Position numbers and translations under genes: made by a program. Positions 35,915 to 46,108 of a stretch of 64,000 nt of DNA are shown here, in pieces (within the stretch, counting starts at the first letter, position 1; each line of letters starts with the position of its first letter). The stretch is taken from the NCBI GenBank assembly GCA_002724245.1, contig PBOG01000064.1:1-64000 (forward strand). Direction: 5' to 3'. The DNA is from Planctomycetaceae bacterium. GTDB lineage: Bacteria > Planctomycetota > Planctomycetia > Pirellulales > Pirellulaceae. The notes under the pieces are model-generated. The model searched no databases. It was not told the origin of the DNA and saw only the letters and a program-made list of their open reading frames with translations.

Positions 35915-37189
35915 TTACACCGTCAACCAGCATCCTGAGGATTCAGGGTGCTCTGCAGGATCGTCCTTCCCTGTTTTATCCAACGCGCGGGCTACCAGGA
36001 ACAAAGCCAGAAACATCACCGGCATGACCCGCACAACAAGCATCAGAAACAAACCGGGGGCGGTCACCACCCGTTGCGGGTCGATCCCCTGCAACTGTTC
36101 AGCCAGTTCTGATGGCAAGGCGAACAAATCAAGTTGCTTGAAGAGAAAATAGGGAGACGGCAAACAGGCAACAAGAATACACACGAGCGCGAACGGATGC
36201 CGCAAGTCACGTTGGGTCAACAATCCGAGCACCAGGAAAGGAATCAATGTTGTGTAGTGGTATTCGAACGCGCCACTATAAAAGAGCAGGTAGTAAGAGG
36301 TTGCCAGAAGCAGACCGCAAAACAGGGAAATACGAGGCACAAAGAACAAAGCCAACAACCCTATTCCTGCGCTGTATTTCAATAGTTCTGCCGCCGCGAT
36401 GCCAGCACCCCAATGCAGAACAACTGCTTGCAAATTAAAGACCATTTCCCGATGAAACGCAGGCGCTTCCGTAGGCAGCCCGGCAAAACTAACCAGCAGT
36501 TCCAAGTACTGGCTACCGCCCTGAAACAAGCACCCAATTCCGGTCAGCACCGCAAACCCGAGTGTCGCAGCTACCGCGACGCGAATCTTTCCACGCAGCA
36601 TCAACAACGGCACCCACAGCAGGGCGATCGGTTTGACGAGCAATGACGCCAACAGCCAGCCTGTCAGCCAGGTATCTGAACGGTTTTCCACAACCCCGAG
36701 CAAGAAGAGATAGAGACTTGTATTCAGAAAGAAATGATACTGCCCGGACCCGATCTCAACACCTTGCACAAAAAACACCCACCACACAAATGCCGCCAGG
36801 ACGAAGCGGGGCGTCTGGCCAGCGCGACGGTAGAGATCGACAAACAGCAGGCTACTGATGAGCAGCTTGACGAGGGAGAAAATGGCGAAACCAGTGGGAA
36901 TACTCATCCCTTGCAACGGCAAGCCGATCAACAAAGTGAAAACAGGGTGGTACACATTACCGCGCAGCAACGGGTACTCGGCAGGCATTGTAAATGGACC
37001 ACACAAATTCCCACCCTGACGCCATTCCAGTACTGCGTGGGGAATCTGCGAATAGTCAAGCGTCTTCTCACTCTGGATTGCATCCCAAGGAAAAAACCAG
37101 AGGAGATGATCGGTACGCAATGCGGATGCGTAATAGAACAAGTGGATCGCCACAAAAAGACCAATCCACCACCACTTCATCTTCTGCAA
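35915..37189 (-). CDS. Polytopic membrane protein, GT87/DUF2029-like
   Basis: A 424-aa protein with about ten hydrophobic segments. The pattern, a WFFPWDAI-containing first loop, YPLLRGNVYHPVF, a KPIALLWVPLLMLRGK helix-loop and conserved small-residue helices, fits the GT-C fold glycosyltransferase 87 (DUF2029) group that uses polyprenyl-phosphate sugars. I could not identify a catalytic Asp with certainty. The start is a TTG at 37189 with GGAGG 5 nt upstream; ATG 37180 is the alternative. A role in envelope glycan synthesis is inference. Confidence 0.75.
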   Translation of the reverse strand: MQKMKWWWIGLFVAIHLFYYASALRTDHLLWFFPWDAIQSEKTLDYSQIPHAVLEWRQGGNLCGPFTMPAEYPLLRGNVYHPVFTLLIGLPLQGMSIPTGFAIFSLVKLLISSLLFVDLYRRAGQTPRFVLAAFVWWVFFVQGVEIGSGQYHFFLNTSLYLFLLGVVENRSDTWLTGWLLASLLVKPIALLWVPLLMLRGKIRVAVAATLGFAVLTGIGCLFQGGSQYLELLVSFAGLPTEAPAFHREMVFNLQAVVLHWGAGIAAAELLKYSAGIGLLALFFVPRISLFCGLLLATSYYLLFYSGAFEYHYTTLIPFLVLGLLTQRDLRHPFALVCILVACLPSPYFLFKQLDLFALPSELAEQLQGIDPQRVVTAPGLFLMLVVRVMPVMFLALFLVARALDKTGKDDPAEHPESSGCWLTV

Positions 37190-37358
37190 TGCACCCTCCC
37201 GGCAATTCCCTGTTCACCCTCGCTGAAGCCCAACGAACCAGGATGCTTGTCCCGCTATGGACTGTCTCAACAGCACGGAACGCACAATGGATCTGTTTCG
37301 TTCAGAACAACTGCTAAGTCACACCAAAGGCAGTTTGCCATCAATCTGATTCCCTGCG

Positions 37359-38987
37359 TCAGCGAAGTTGATTTTCCCAGATTGTGATCATCCCGGGCAA
37401 GGGAGATAACCCGATCGCCCGCGGCGTAATCCCTTCGAGCGTAAAGTGACCTGTCAATAGATCCAGGTCACCGTCACCATCCACATCCGCACATTTGACG
37501 GTGGCATGGGAATAACGTCCTGTTTCCAGCACGTGTGTTTCAAACTGTCTTGGACTGGTCTGCTCAAGCCAAACCAGTGACGCAACTCGTTTACCGTCCA
37601 GTAAGTTCACCCCCGTCTGGGGATCGGTAATACCAAACGGGAGAAAGGCTGACGCGACAATATCCAGGTCGCCATCGGCGTCCAGGTCACCGCTGCTGAC
37701 GGCCAGTCCCCCGGGGAGTGGCGTCAAAGCATGCCTCTGAAACGGGAAGCTGCCTTTGTTTTCCAGCCATTGAACCTGGTGGTAAGGTCGGTAGATCTGG
37801 AAGTCGAGTGTATCTCCATTCACCAGCAGAACATCCAAGTCGCCATCGCCATCCACATCCGTAAGCTCAATCCCAGCAGAGCCATACCCCGCATTATTTG
37901 CGTCGAACACGACTTCTTTGCGAAACTTGCCATCACCCTGATTCAAAAAGGCCACAATTTTTTCGTGCTCCTGGCTGATCAACGCCATAAAATCCAGGCG
38001 TCCGTCACCATTCAGATCCGCAACCGGGACGTGTATCACGCCAGCGCGATCATCAAGCGTATGTACTTCAAAATGCGGCTCACGGTAATCGGTCGTCCGA
38101 TTCTCCAAATACAACACATGACCGGAAAACTGTCCTCCAAATTCTGCGACCACCAAATCGCGATCACCGTCACTGTCGAAATCCGCCGCCCTGACATCCG
38201 CAACCCGCCCGACTCCGGCAAGCAAACTCGTCATCTGGTAGGCGCCCGATTCGTCCGCATGCAGCCACAGCACCCGTCCCTTCTTTGCATCGGATGTCTG
38301 CAACGTCCCCAAGTCGGCAACTAATGCGTCAGGACGTCCATCTTGATCCAGGTCGGTCGTCTCCAGGTGCCCCGGATGGGTGACTTTGCCCAGGAACGAG
38401 AGCGTATTTCGTCCCGTCCTGGGTTCCCAGACGAAAATCTGTCCCGTCGGCATATCTGTAATCAAACTTGCATTTTGTTTTTCCGCCCCCCAAGGTGACC
38501 ACTGAATGTTGGAAACTCCCTGGTACACAGGCAAAGCGAACTGTCCGGTGGTCTCTCGATCCACTTCGACCGCAAGATCACGTGTTTGGAAGACGAGTGG
38601 CGACGGTGTTCCCTGCGGTGGTTCAATCTCGAAACGGTCGGGAGCACGATCCCGAAAAAATCGCAACGTTGGCGCAAAAGGGGGCACTTTCTGCGGATCA
38701 AAATCACTATGCTCCAGAAAGCCGTACGCCTGCCGCAGCTCCTTTTCCCAGAATTCCTTCGGAATCGTCTGCGGTTCAGGGTACGCGTGGCAATAGGTGC
38801 ATGCCTCACGTATCTGAGACTCCAACAATTGCTTGTCGACGGCTGCAACTACTTCACCAAAGTCCTGTGCAGCGGTTGTCGTATTCGCCGTGTCGTGAGG
38901 CGGTACCACTGGAGATGGCCCGCACCCAGTGGACAAGCCGAGGGCCACCAGGATCATTGTGGCCTGCACCCCGGTTTTCGTCAGCAT
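37359..38987 (-). CDS. FG-GAP/VCBS repeat lipoprotein with CxxCH motif
   Basis: A 542-aa exported lipoprotein. ATG 38987 has GGAGG 8 nt upstream and leads directly into a signal peptide with lipobox GLSTGC (Cys22). A longer frame would overlap the preceding gene and add 59 unlikely residues. A heme-like CTYCH site lies at 63-67. The rest is an FG-GAP beta-propeller with six calcium-type loops, including DLDQDGRPDAL, DFDSDGDRDLV, DLNGDGRLDFM and DVDGDGDLDVL. It starts 53 nt after the stop of the 2355-aa giant protein, so it is probably the third gene of that operon. The role is unknown; the surface-exposed propeller may bind protein or polysaccharide. Confidence 0.88.
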   Translation of the reverse strand: MLTKTGVQATMILVALGLSTGCGPSPVVPPHDTANTTTAAQDFGEVVAAVDKQLLESQIREACTYCHAYPEPQTIPKEFWEKELRQAYGFLEHSDFDPQKVPPFAPTLRFFRDRAPDRFEIEPPQGTPSPLVFQTRDLAVEVDRETTGQFALPVYQGVSNIQWSPWGAEKQNASLITDMPTGQIFVWEPRTGRNTLSFLGKVTHPGHLETTDLDQDGRPDALVADLGTLQTSDAKKGRVLWLHADESGAYQMTSLLAGVGRVADVRAADFDSDGDRDLVVAEFGGQFSGHVLYLENRTTDYREPHFEVHTLDDRAGVIHVPVADLNGDGRLDFMALISQEHEKIVAFLNQGDGKFRKEVVFDANNAGYGSAGIELTDVDGDGDLDVLLVNGDTLDFQIYRPYHQVQWLENKGSFPFQRHALTPLPGGLAVSSGDLDADGDLDIVASAFLPFGITDPQTGVNLLDGKRVASLVWLEQTSPRQFETHVLETGRYSHATVKCADVDGDGDLDLLTGHFTLEGITPRAIGLSPLPGMITIWENQLR

Positions 38988-39040
38988 CAAAGAGCCCTCC
39001 GAATCGATCATCTCACGTATCGCCAGCCCCATCACACTGT

Positions 39041-42000
39041 TCACGATCTCAATACCGTTTGAAGATGAGGCGTCTTGCGAGTCACGGGTGAGGCGCGGTC
39101 GCCGAAACGAACTGTACGCATTGCCACCAGAAGACTGCAACCAATAATCAACCACCCCAGCCAACTAGGAGACAACCATAACCACCACACCAACCCCAGA
39201 ACGATTCCACCAGTGGACGCATGCCAGGTCACTCGTTCCATGTTCCACTGCCGTGACATCCCTCTCCACGCAACGCACGCGACAACAACCGTCAGGACTA
39301 CGGCCAGACTACGCCACATCAAGGACCGATCAAACGCGACATGCCGGCCAAGCTCCAGAGTCGATTGGTCACCCGTGAATTGCAGGTAAATTCCTTCACG
39401 ATAATCACCAAGGCGGGAAATCAGCGTCAGCGGCCCGGGCGCTGTCGTAAGAGTCGACTGCTGGGGCTCCACGATTTCAAGCCGCTGGCCGACATCCCGC
39501 CAGCGCGTGTTCATTTCCTCCCGAACCGCCGTGTCTCCCGAAAGTCCCTCACCAGCATCAATCTGAGCGAGCCGTGTATGTGTTTCGGTATAGCGTTGCC
39601 ACCAGGACAGATACCAGCGGCTGCGATCTTGATAAGAATAACTCCGCGCGGTATCAGCAGCTGTAGTCAACAAATCCGTCAAACTGCGCAATCGCGCGAC
39701 TCCGTGCTCCAACTCCGAAACAACCGCTCCTTCCACTACCTCTGGATCGCGAGACTTCTGACCAGCGACCTGCACGTACCAGAGTGTTTGCTCAACCGGA
39801 AAGCTGACCACGCGAGGAACGAATAATGTCCTGTCTGTAATCGCTTTCTGTGGGACGTCGTAGATCACCTCGATCCGTTGTGGTAACGGCTGGCGTCCCA
39901 GGTTCACGCGCCACTCATACTTGCCTAAAGAGGTCAATTCGCCGGGATACCCGTCAACAGAGACACGTAACAACCGAAGTCCATCCGGAACTTCAAGTAC
40001 ACAATACTCTCGCCGGCCCGCTACCAGGTGAAAACTGCTCGCACCAAATCGATGCTGTGAATCGCAAATCACACGATGGTCTGCAAGTTGCACTCGCGCT
40101 TCAATACGGTCTTCCTGGCGTACGGGCGCCACTCGCGAACGCGCGGTAAGCTCAAACACGGTGTGACCGGGTTCTGCGCCGATTTCGCTGGGCGGCACAA
40201 CCACGCGCCGCAAATCGATCCCCTTCCAGAACAGAGGCTCGCCCTCCAATATCTCCGGCACGATCAGGTAACGTTCGGTCTGCGTAACATCTCGAGGTAC
40301 AATCGGCAACAACAAGTCACTACTCGTTGTTGCCGCCTTTACCAGACGCTCTATTTGAACGGTAAAGTTCCCCAGGCCCGTGGTTCCTGGATACAAGACC
40401 CATTCACGGCCATCTCGATCAGCTAGTACCCGGGACGTACTCTGTGTCCCCTCAGGCAAACTCAGGGAAGTACTCTCACTGTCGGGAATTTCAAGACGCA
40501 ACGCATCTAAAGCCCCCTTTTCTCCTCGAAAAGAGACGTCGCTCTGGGCGGACCAGTCACCGTCCTTCGGCACAAGTCGAGTAATGATTTTAGCTTGGAC
40601 TCGCGTCGTCCTTTTCTGGATACGCGCACGGCAGCGAGCCACACCGTCTTCAACCGCAGGTGTGCAAGCGTAACTACCAACTAACCTTCCCCACCCCGAT
40701 CGATACCGGCCCCACCCCTCCTCGTCCGTTGCCTGCCAATGCAACGGAGACGCTAGGACGACTCGCAATTTGGGGTCACGGTAAACCCTTACGCGTCGTG
40801 TGTTCACCGTACTTGCTACAGGCTCGATGGACGGCAACTCGACTTCGGCGCCCACTTCCGTCATGCCACCGCGCAGTACCACCTGGACTGGATCCGCCGT
40901 CAGGTTCCTGAGAAACACGGAAACGCGCCCACTGGGCGCACGCGCCCAGTGAGAAAGCAGCGGCACACCATTCCCAGTCACCTCAACGTCATACAGCTTC
41001 ATCTCCGGAGATGTTTCAACGTAATACTGCCACACCGATTCACCCGCCGTACGCAGCTGCGCTACCCACTCCATTTTCACTTCACGCTCACCAAACAGAA
41101 TGTCTAACTGCGAATCCGCTGTCACCGTCGCAGCCCGTAATTGTGTCATGATGCCCCACGTACCCTGCAGGTCACTCACCACGTAGGCAAGATCTGGAGA
41201 CGCGACGTCGGCTGACCAGGCGGCGGTCAGATCGGCAGCATCCATAGAAATAAACCCGGGTACGTTTTCCGGCTGGCCTGATAACGAGTCGTCCAACGAT
41301 ACGGCAAATAAGTGTCGCGTCGCCTTGCCTGTACGCACCTCTAACTCCGGCAACGTCAGTTTTCCCACGCCAGTCGTTCCGGTCAGGTAAAAAGTCAACG
41401 GCAACACAAACTCGTCGCCTGCCTCCTCTGGTAAAGTTACGTTCAGTGTCTTGGTCCCTGGTCGCTCAGGATTCCCTACCTCCACCACTGTCCACTCAGT
41501 CTCCTGGTCGAGCAAACGCAAGCGTGAATCTACCTCCAATTGAACCGTCTTGACGCGCCCCGCGAGGACACGACCAAACAAACGCGATTCAAACAATACA
41601 CGGCCCGGGCGAACACGTAACCAGTCAATCTGTTCAAACGTGACATCGACACCATCGGTCACATCCTGTCGCGTTGGCGACCAACGGAACGATAACGTTT
41701 TCGAAGGCCCTAATTCCACTGACGGGTTGCCAAACTCGTCAATTGTCGTTTGCCCTAACGCGGAGTCGACCCGGATACCTGGCACCGGCTCTGCGCTTTC
41801 CAGTCGAAAGCGGGATTGCGGAACTTCGGGAATCTTGATCTGGAATCGACCTTCGCCAGACTGCGTCTGGTCAAGTGGAAGCAGCGAAAGTTCAAGACGG
41901 TGTAACCCCTGAGAATTGACGGCAAACTCCAGGCTGTCTCCCGTCAGCGACCAGCGTGTTTGAATCGCAACGCCATCCAGATGTGCATCCGCGATTTGCA

Positions 42001-45000
42001 CCTCATTTTCAAGTAGCGGTATTGCAACCCGCTGTTGCTCGCGACGCGCTTCCAGGTCATAAACGGCGACAATCTGAGAAACAGCCAGCCGCTTCTCACG
42101 AGAACGCGCAACATCACATCGATAATTCGCTGCCGTAACGACCCAATCATGTGCCAATGGTTGTGACGCCACAGCCAATGCCGTCAGACGTCGGTAAAAC
42201 GCCTCTGGCAAATAGATCACATCACCCACTGGCCGGCGTTCCGCATCGATCGGAAACAAAACTTCATAGATAACCGGCGCATCAACGCCATCACGCGGCT
42301 CATCCGCTCCACCAGCCACAGCCACCAGGGCACCGAAAACTGCCACCGTCCCAGTCGACCAAAGCGGCCAGTCTTTCGAAAACACGCGCCGACGGTACCG
42401 CGTCTCGACCATTCCCGGCTGTAGCCAGAGCAAACGAACTCCGATTCCAGCGACAACACCAAGAAATACGGCTGCAGACACCAGATCCAGAATATCAGGT
42501 ACCAGACAGGCTACCAGGACCGAAAATGCGACCGCAACCAAACTTCCGCGTGGCGAGCGTGCGGCGCCCCAGATCGTGCCTCCGGTCGCCAAAAAGAACA
42601 CTGCCCAGGCCCACGACTGAATGGTTCCAGGGCGATACACCTCCACTACGACATCACGCTGTTTTGGCCAATCCAACAAACGCACAAATGTACCTGCTCT
42701 TGTGTTGATAGCGGGTGATGCGTCATGCACATGAAGCCAGGGACTACCTTGCGACCGATCGACGTTCCAACTCTGCGCCAGAACCGCCCCAGGCCTACGC
42801 TCGCTTCTGGCTCCCTCCGATTCGAGCTCCGACTGGAGACGACTGGAAACAACTACATCTTCACCGTGCTTCACCAGTCGCAAACCCCAGCGTCCCAGCA
42901 CGCGGCTTGTCAGATCCCCCGGAGCTACGTTTCTCCATATCGGCAAACGCGTATCCGGCGTGATACCCACGGCTGCCAATTGCCAGCGATCGATCCATAA
43001 ACGCGGCACCTGCTGCCCGCCGTAAGACCCGATCCACTCACCCCATGTCTGCGGATGAACCACTCCCTGGGAAGCGTCGAGTAACGCATTAAGTTTCCTG
43101 GTCGCCCGTTCAACCACATCCGTTTCATCAATGTCTGCAGGCGTCCTGGCAATACCAGACCATTCCATATCGAGGAGACGAAACGGCTTGATCTCGCCTG
43201 GTCGTAACAAGGGCCCCAGGAATCGACGCAGCCAGTCACCTGTTCTAGACATAACGCCAATTTGTATGCCTTCCTGTCCGGGACGAGGGGCATACCCCGA
43301 GGGGAGCCAAACCAACCATTGGCGTTGTAATACAGGTGCGTCAATTGACGTGTCTGGCGGTGCCAATGACGCACGACTACCAAGCTCGGATCCAATCGTC
43401 TCAAACAGCAGTTGGACGACCGGGAAACGCACGCCCACTGGCAAACTCAAGACAACCGGCGCTTCGGTGGCAACCACCGCCGGCGGTGCCACCCGTTTGC
43501 CGTTGATCTGAATCCCATGCCAACGAGCCCCTTGCGGAATCCGAAAACTGGCTCGCCGACGTCCCCCGTTCTCAATAAGAAATGCCGCTTCGTGCAAGAC
43601 ATGGCCATTGCGTGCCCAATGAGACACAAGCTGGAACGACCAGGCGTGAAATGCTGCATCTATTGGACTGGAGATTTGCTGTCGTAACCAGGCCACGGTC
43701 TGGGTACCCGGATCGTATCGATAGGTACCTCGAATCGCCCGGTCACCTGTCCGTTTTCCCGGCTGCCGCGGAATGCGACTCAATGCAGGGCCTTCGATAC
43801 GGCAACTCCGCAAACCGTGGTTGGAGAAAACAAGCGTGCCTGTTTGCTCCGTCGTTTCAGGTAACCGAATCAAACCTATTTGATGCTGCTCTCCAAACCG
43901 GCTACGGCGTGTCCCTACCACGACAAAAGGACCTGCCTGTGGTTCGACAATACCCAGGTTCCAAATGGCTCCCTGATTATCGTCCTGTGCGTACACCCGA
44001 CGTGCTGTTAGTCCAAGTTGTCGGTTGCTCTCAAAACGCCATTCAACGTCTGCATCGATGCTACCGGGAAGACTTACTCGAAACCCACGCAGAGGCGTCG
44101 ATTCGGGTAAACAACGAATCTCAAATCTCTCGACTAGTTCGTCATCACGCAAGTCAACTTTGACTTCTATTTCCGCAGAGAAACGTGGTGGCTCAGTTCG
44201 CAAGAACACCGCGAGTTCTGGCGGATAAACTTTCGCGGTCATAACCATGGCACTGGGACCCGCTTCCACCAGCTGCCGGTCTGTCGACAGCAGGTCGTCA
44301 TACAGAATCCGCTCCACCCCACGATCCCCGGTCAACTCGACTTGCCGAGTCGGTTCCACTGGCACACTCACTAGATCACGCCTGGTCACACCCTGATCAA
44401 ATGCAATCAACGGCAATTGCAGTCCCTTAACCAACGGACCTTCGGCGCGCAACGCTTTCGAACAAGTCAAATGAAATGTCACAATACGGTCTCGTGGCAG
44501 AGATCGCGCAAGTTGCAGCACGACGCGGCGTTGCGGCAGTCGCTCGCGCGCCGCATCTGGCCGCAGCGCAGATACCACCTGAAAACTCTCCAGAAGGTCC
44601 GGTGGATCCGCCTCGACCAGCTCGACACCCCAGTCAGCCGGAATCGAGGACGTCAATTGGAAAAGCTCCCCCTGCAACGCCTGCACTCGAGCCACCACAT
44701 CGGCCCGCGCTGTTCCGGCACGGGACCGCAACGTCGTCCCCAGATCCACTGTCACTGCAGCCGTCCGCCGAGCGACCACCACTGCAACGGCACTCTCCGC
44801 GGAATGAAATTGAATCACACGCGTTATCGACGGGTCCGCCGACTCAACGAATACTTCATGGCCACCAAGAGGTGTAACTTGCAACAGCTGTAATGACTCG
44901 TTGTCGATTTCCAGTGTCGCCTGCCCTTCTCGCCAGATTCCTTCGCGCAGCCGCGCTACTGGCAAACGCCAGACCGTGCCGGTCTGCAGGGGCGCAGAGC

Positions 45001-46108
45001 CAGAAATTCGCAGCACGCTCTCTTCACTTGAACCGGCTTGGGCCAAGACAACACGAAACGTGCGGATACCAGTTTCCGGGCCGGGAAGCTCGCTATAGGA
45101 AACCACTTGATCCTGCCAACGAAGGTCGTGAATTTCTACCTCACTCCCGATGTCCAACGTCACCGCCTCCAGAGGATCATCGCGGACGCGCAGGGGTATC
45201 TCAAAAGACACCTGTACATCAGACGCTCCGATTGCATAGTCAACACTGCCCGGGCCTAACTCGACTCGTTGTGGTCGCCTTGTCAACTGATCGCGAGACA
45301 GAACTCGCAAGCGAACCGGCGTCTGCCCGCCTGTTTGAACGGTCCAGAGACGCCGTTGCCCCATCACCCGTGGTTGCGATGCGTTTTGCGTGTCAGCACC
45401 TTCATCGGCGGTCGTTTCCTCATTGCGCCGTTGCACGAGGTCTTTCTGTAATAGAACCACCGCACCTTCGACTGCCGGTTCCAATTCCGAAGGCAAATCC
45501 AAATCAACACGCGTGATTGGCGATGGTGGCAACGCCAGCGAAAACCGGGTTTCACCGGCGGCATCCAATTGACCTCGACGCGACCAGTCAAATGTGAGCT
45601 CCCCACTCTGTGCAACAATCACCACAAGGCTGCCATCACTATCCAAACCCAACACCGCAGGTTGCTCTTCGCCTCCAGCCAATAACCAGGCAGGGTCACG
45701 TATCGCAATGCTGCAGGGGTCCAACTTGAGTGCAACGGGGTCGGCGCCCTTATGATAAATCTGCAGTCGCGCTTGACCATCGATCAACTGGCCGCGTTCG
45801 TAGCGGGCCGAATACTCGCATCGCTCGATAAACACTCGCTGGGTAGCTACCTCGCCAGCGTTACGGCGAACGGCAGCAAGCTTCTCCAGAAAATCGTTAC
45901 GCCGCATTGGCAGATAGGACTTATCTGCCAACTTCTGCAATTGCTCTTCAACGACGAGAACACGGCGGAAACGCAATCCCTGAGACACACCGCTGCCAGA
46001 CGTGGCAGCGGGTTCTTGTGCGACCATCAAACCGCAGGGCGCAAAGCAGCCTCCAACGTAACTGGCCACGATCATCTGGCCTGCGATCCACAGGAATGCG
46101 GACCTCAT
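39041..46108 (-). CDS. Giant exported membrane-anchored protein, two-module
   Basis: A 2355-aa protein with no family I recognise. A signal-like N-terminus (LWIAGQMIVASYVGGCFAPC) is followed by ~1130 beta-rich residues, a cluster of about four membrane segments (~1163-1250, from SWAWAVFFLATGGTIWGAAR), a second beta-rich stretch of ~1000 residues, and final membrane segments (~2265-2335). Both halves share a layout: an early YLP anchor (YLPMRRNDFLEKLAAV at ~65, YLPEAFYRRLTALAV at ~1308), and ~105-125 residues later a pair of beta strands around FSLALPPSPITRVDLDLP or FQIKIPEVPQSRFRLESAEP. This suggests an internal duplication. The start ATG overlaps the upstream gene's stop as ATGA, so translation is probably coupled. 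No enzymatic motif was found. Confidence 0.8.
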   Translation of the reverse strand: MRSAFLWIAGQMIVASYVGGCFAPCGLMVAQEPAATSGSGVSQGLRFRRVLVVEEQLQKLADKSYLPMRRNDFLEKLAAVRRNAGEVATQRVFIERCEYSARYERGQLIDGQARLQIYHKGADPVALKLDPCSIAIRDPAWLLAGGEEQPAVLGLDSDGSLVVIVAQSGELTFDWSRRGQLDAAGETRFSLALPPSPITRVDLDLPSELEPAVEGAVVLLQKDLVQRRNEETTADEGADTQNASQPRVMGQRRLWTVQTGGQTPVRLRVLSRDQLTRRPQRVELGPGSVDYAIGASDVQVSFEIPLRVRDDPLEAVTLDIGSEVEIHDLRWQDQVVSYSELPGPETGIRTFRVVLAQAGSSEESVLRISGSAPLQTGTVWRLPVARLREGIWREGQATLEIDNESLQLLQVTPLGGHEVFVESADPSITRVIQFHSAESAVAVVVARRTAAVTVDLGTTLRSRAGTARADVVARVQALQGELFQLTSSIPADWGVELVEADPPDLLESFQVVSALRPDAARERLPQRRVVLQLARSLPRDRIVTFHLTCSKALRAEGPLVKGLQLPLIAFDQGVTRRDLVSVPVEPTRQVELTGDRGVERILYDDLLSTDRQLVEAGPSAMVMTAKVYPPELAVFLRTEPPRFSAEIEVKVDLRDDELVERFEIRCLPESTPLRGFRVSLPGSIDADVEWRFESNRQLGLTARRVYAQDDNQGAIWNLGIVEPQAGPFVVVGTRRSRFGEQHQIGLIRLPETTEQTGTLVFSNHGLRSCRIEGPALSRIPRQPGKRTGDRAIRGTYRYDPGTQTVAWLRQQISSPIDAAFHAWSFQLVSHWARNGHVLHEAAFLIENGGRRRASFRIPQGARWHGIQINGKRVAPPAVVATEAPVVLSLPVGVRFPVVQLLFETIGSELGSRASLAPPDTSIDAPVLQRQWLVWLPSGYAPRPGQEGIQIGVMSRTGDWLRRFLGPLLRPGEIKPFRLLDMEWSGIARTPADIDETDVVERATRKLNALLDASQGVVHPQTWGEWIGSYGGQQVPRLWIDRWQLAAVGITPDTRLPIWRNVAPGDLTSRVLGRWGLRLVKHGEDVVVSSRLQSELESEGARSERRPGAVLAQSWNVDRSQGSPWLHVHDASPAINTRAGTFVRLLDWPKQRDVVVEVYRPGTIQSWAWAVFFLATGGTIWGAARSPRGSLVAVAFSVLVACLVPDILDLVSAAVFLGVVAGIGVRLLWLQPGMVETRYRRRVFSKDWPLWSTGTVAVFGALVAVAGGADEPRDGVDAPVIYEVLFPIDAERRPVGDVIYLPEAFYRRLTALAVASQPLAHDWVVTAANYRCDVARSREKRLAVSQIVAVYDLEARREQQRVAIPLLENEVQIADAHLDGVAIQTRWSLTGDSLEFAVNSQGLHRLELSLLPLDQTQSGEGRFQIKIPEVPQSRFRLESAEPVPGIRVDSALGQTTIDEFGNPSVELGPSKTLSFRWSPTRQDVTDGVDVTFEQIDWLRVRPGRVLFESRLFGRVLAGRVKTVQLEVDSRLRLLDQETEWTVVEVGNPERPGTKTLNVTLPEEAGDEFVLPLTFYLTGTTGVGKLTLPELEVRTGKATRHLFAVSLDDSLSGQPENVPGFISMDAADLTAAWSADVASPDLAYVVSDLQGTWGIMTQLRAATVTADSQLDILFGEREVKMEWVAQLRTAGESVWQYYVETSPEMKLYDVEVTGNGVPLLSHWARAPSGRVSVFLRNLTADPVQVVLRGGMTEVGAEVELPSIEPVASTVNTRRVRVYRDPKLRVVLASPLHWQATDEEGWGRYRSGWGRLVGSYACTPAVEDGVARCRARIQKRTTRVQAKIITRLVPKDGDWSAQSDVSFRGEKGALDALRLEIPDSESTSLSLPEGTQSTSRVLADRDGREWVLYPGTTGLGNFTVQIERLVKAATTSSDLLLPIVPRDVTQTERYLIVPEILEGEPLFWKGIDLRRVVVPPSEIGAEPGHTVFELTARSRVAPVRQEDRIEARVQLADHRVICDSQHRFGASSFHLVAGRREYCVLEVPDGLRLLRVSVDGYPGELTSLGKYEWRVNLGRQPLPQRIEVIYDVPQKAITDRTLFVPRVVSFPVEQTLWYVQVAGQKSRDPEVVEGAVVSELEHGVARLRSLTDLLTTAADTARSYSYQDRSRWYLSWWQRYTETHTRLAQIDAGEGLSGDTAVREEMNTRWRDVGQRLEIVEPQQSTLTTAPGPLTLISRLGDYREGIYLQFTGDQSTLELGRHVAFDRSLMWRSLAVVLTVVVACVAWRGMSRQWNMERVTWHASTGGIVLGLVWWLWLSPSWLGWLIIGCSLLVAMRTVRFGDRASPVTRKTPHLQTVLRS

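Noticed and set aside
38988..39164. N-terminal extension of the FG-GAP lipoprotein overlapping the giant gene
   Set aside because: The strong GGAGG site and lipoprotein signal start at 38987 explain the true start; the extension is antisense-like in character.
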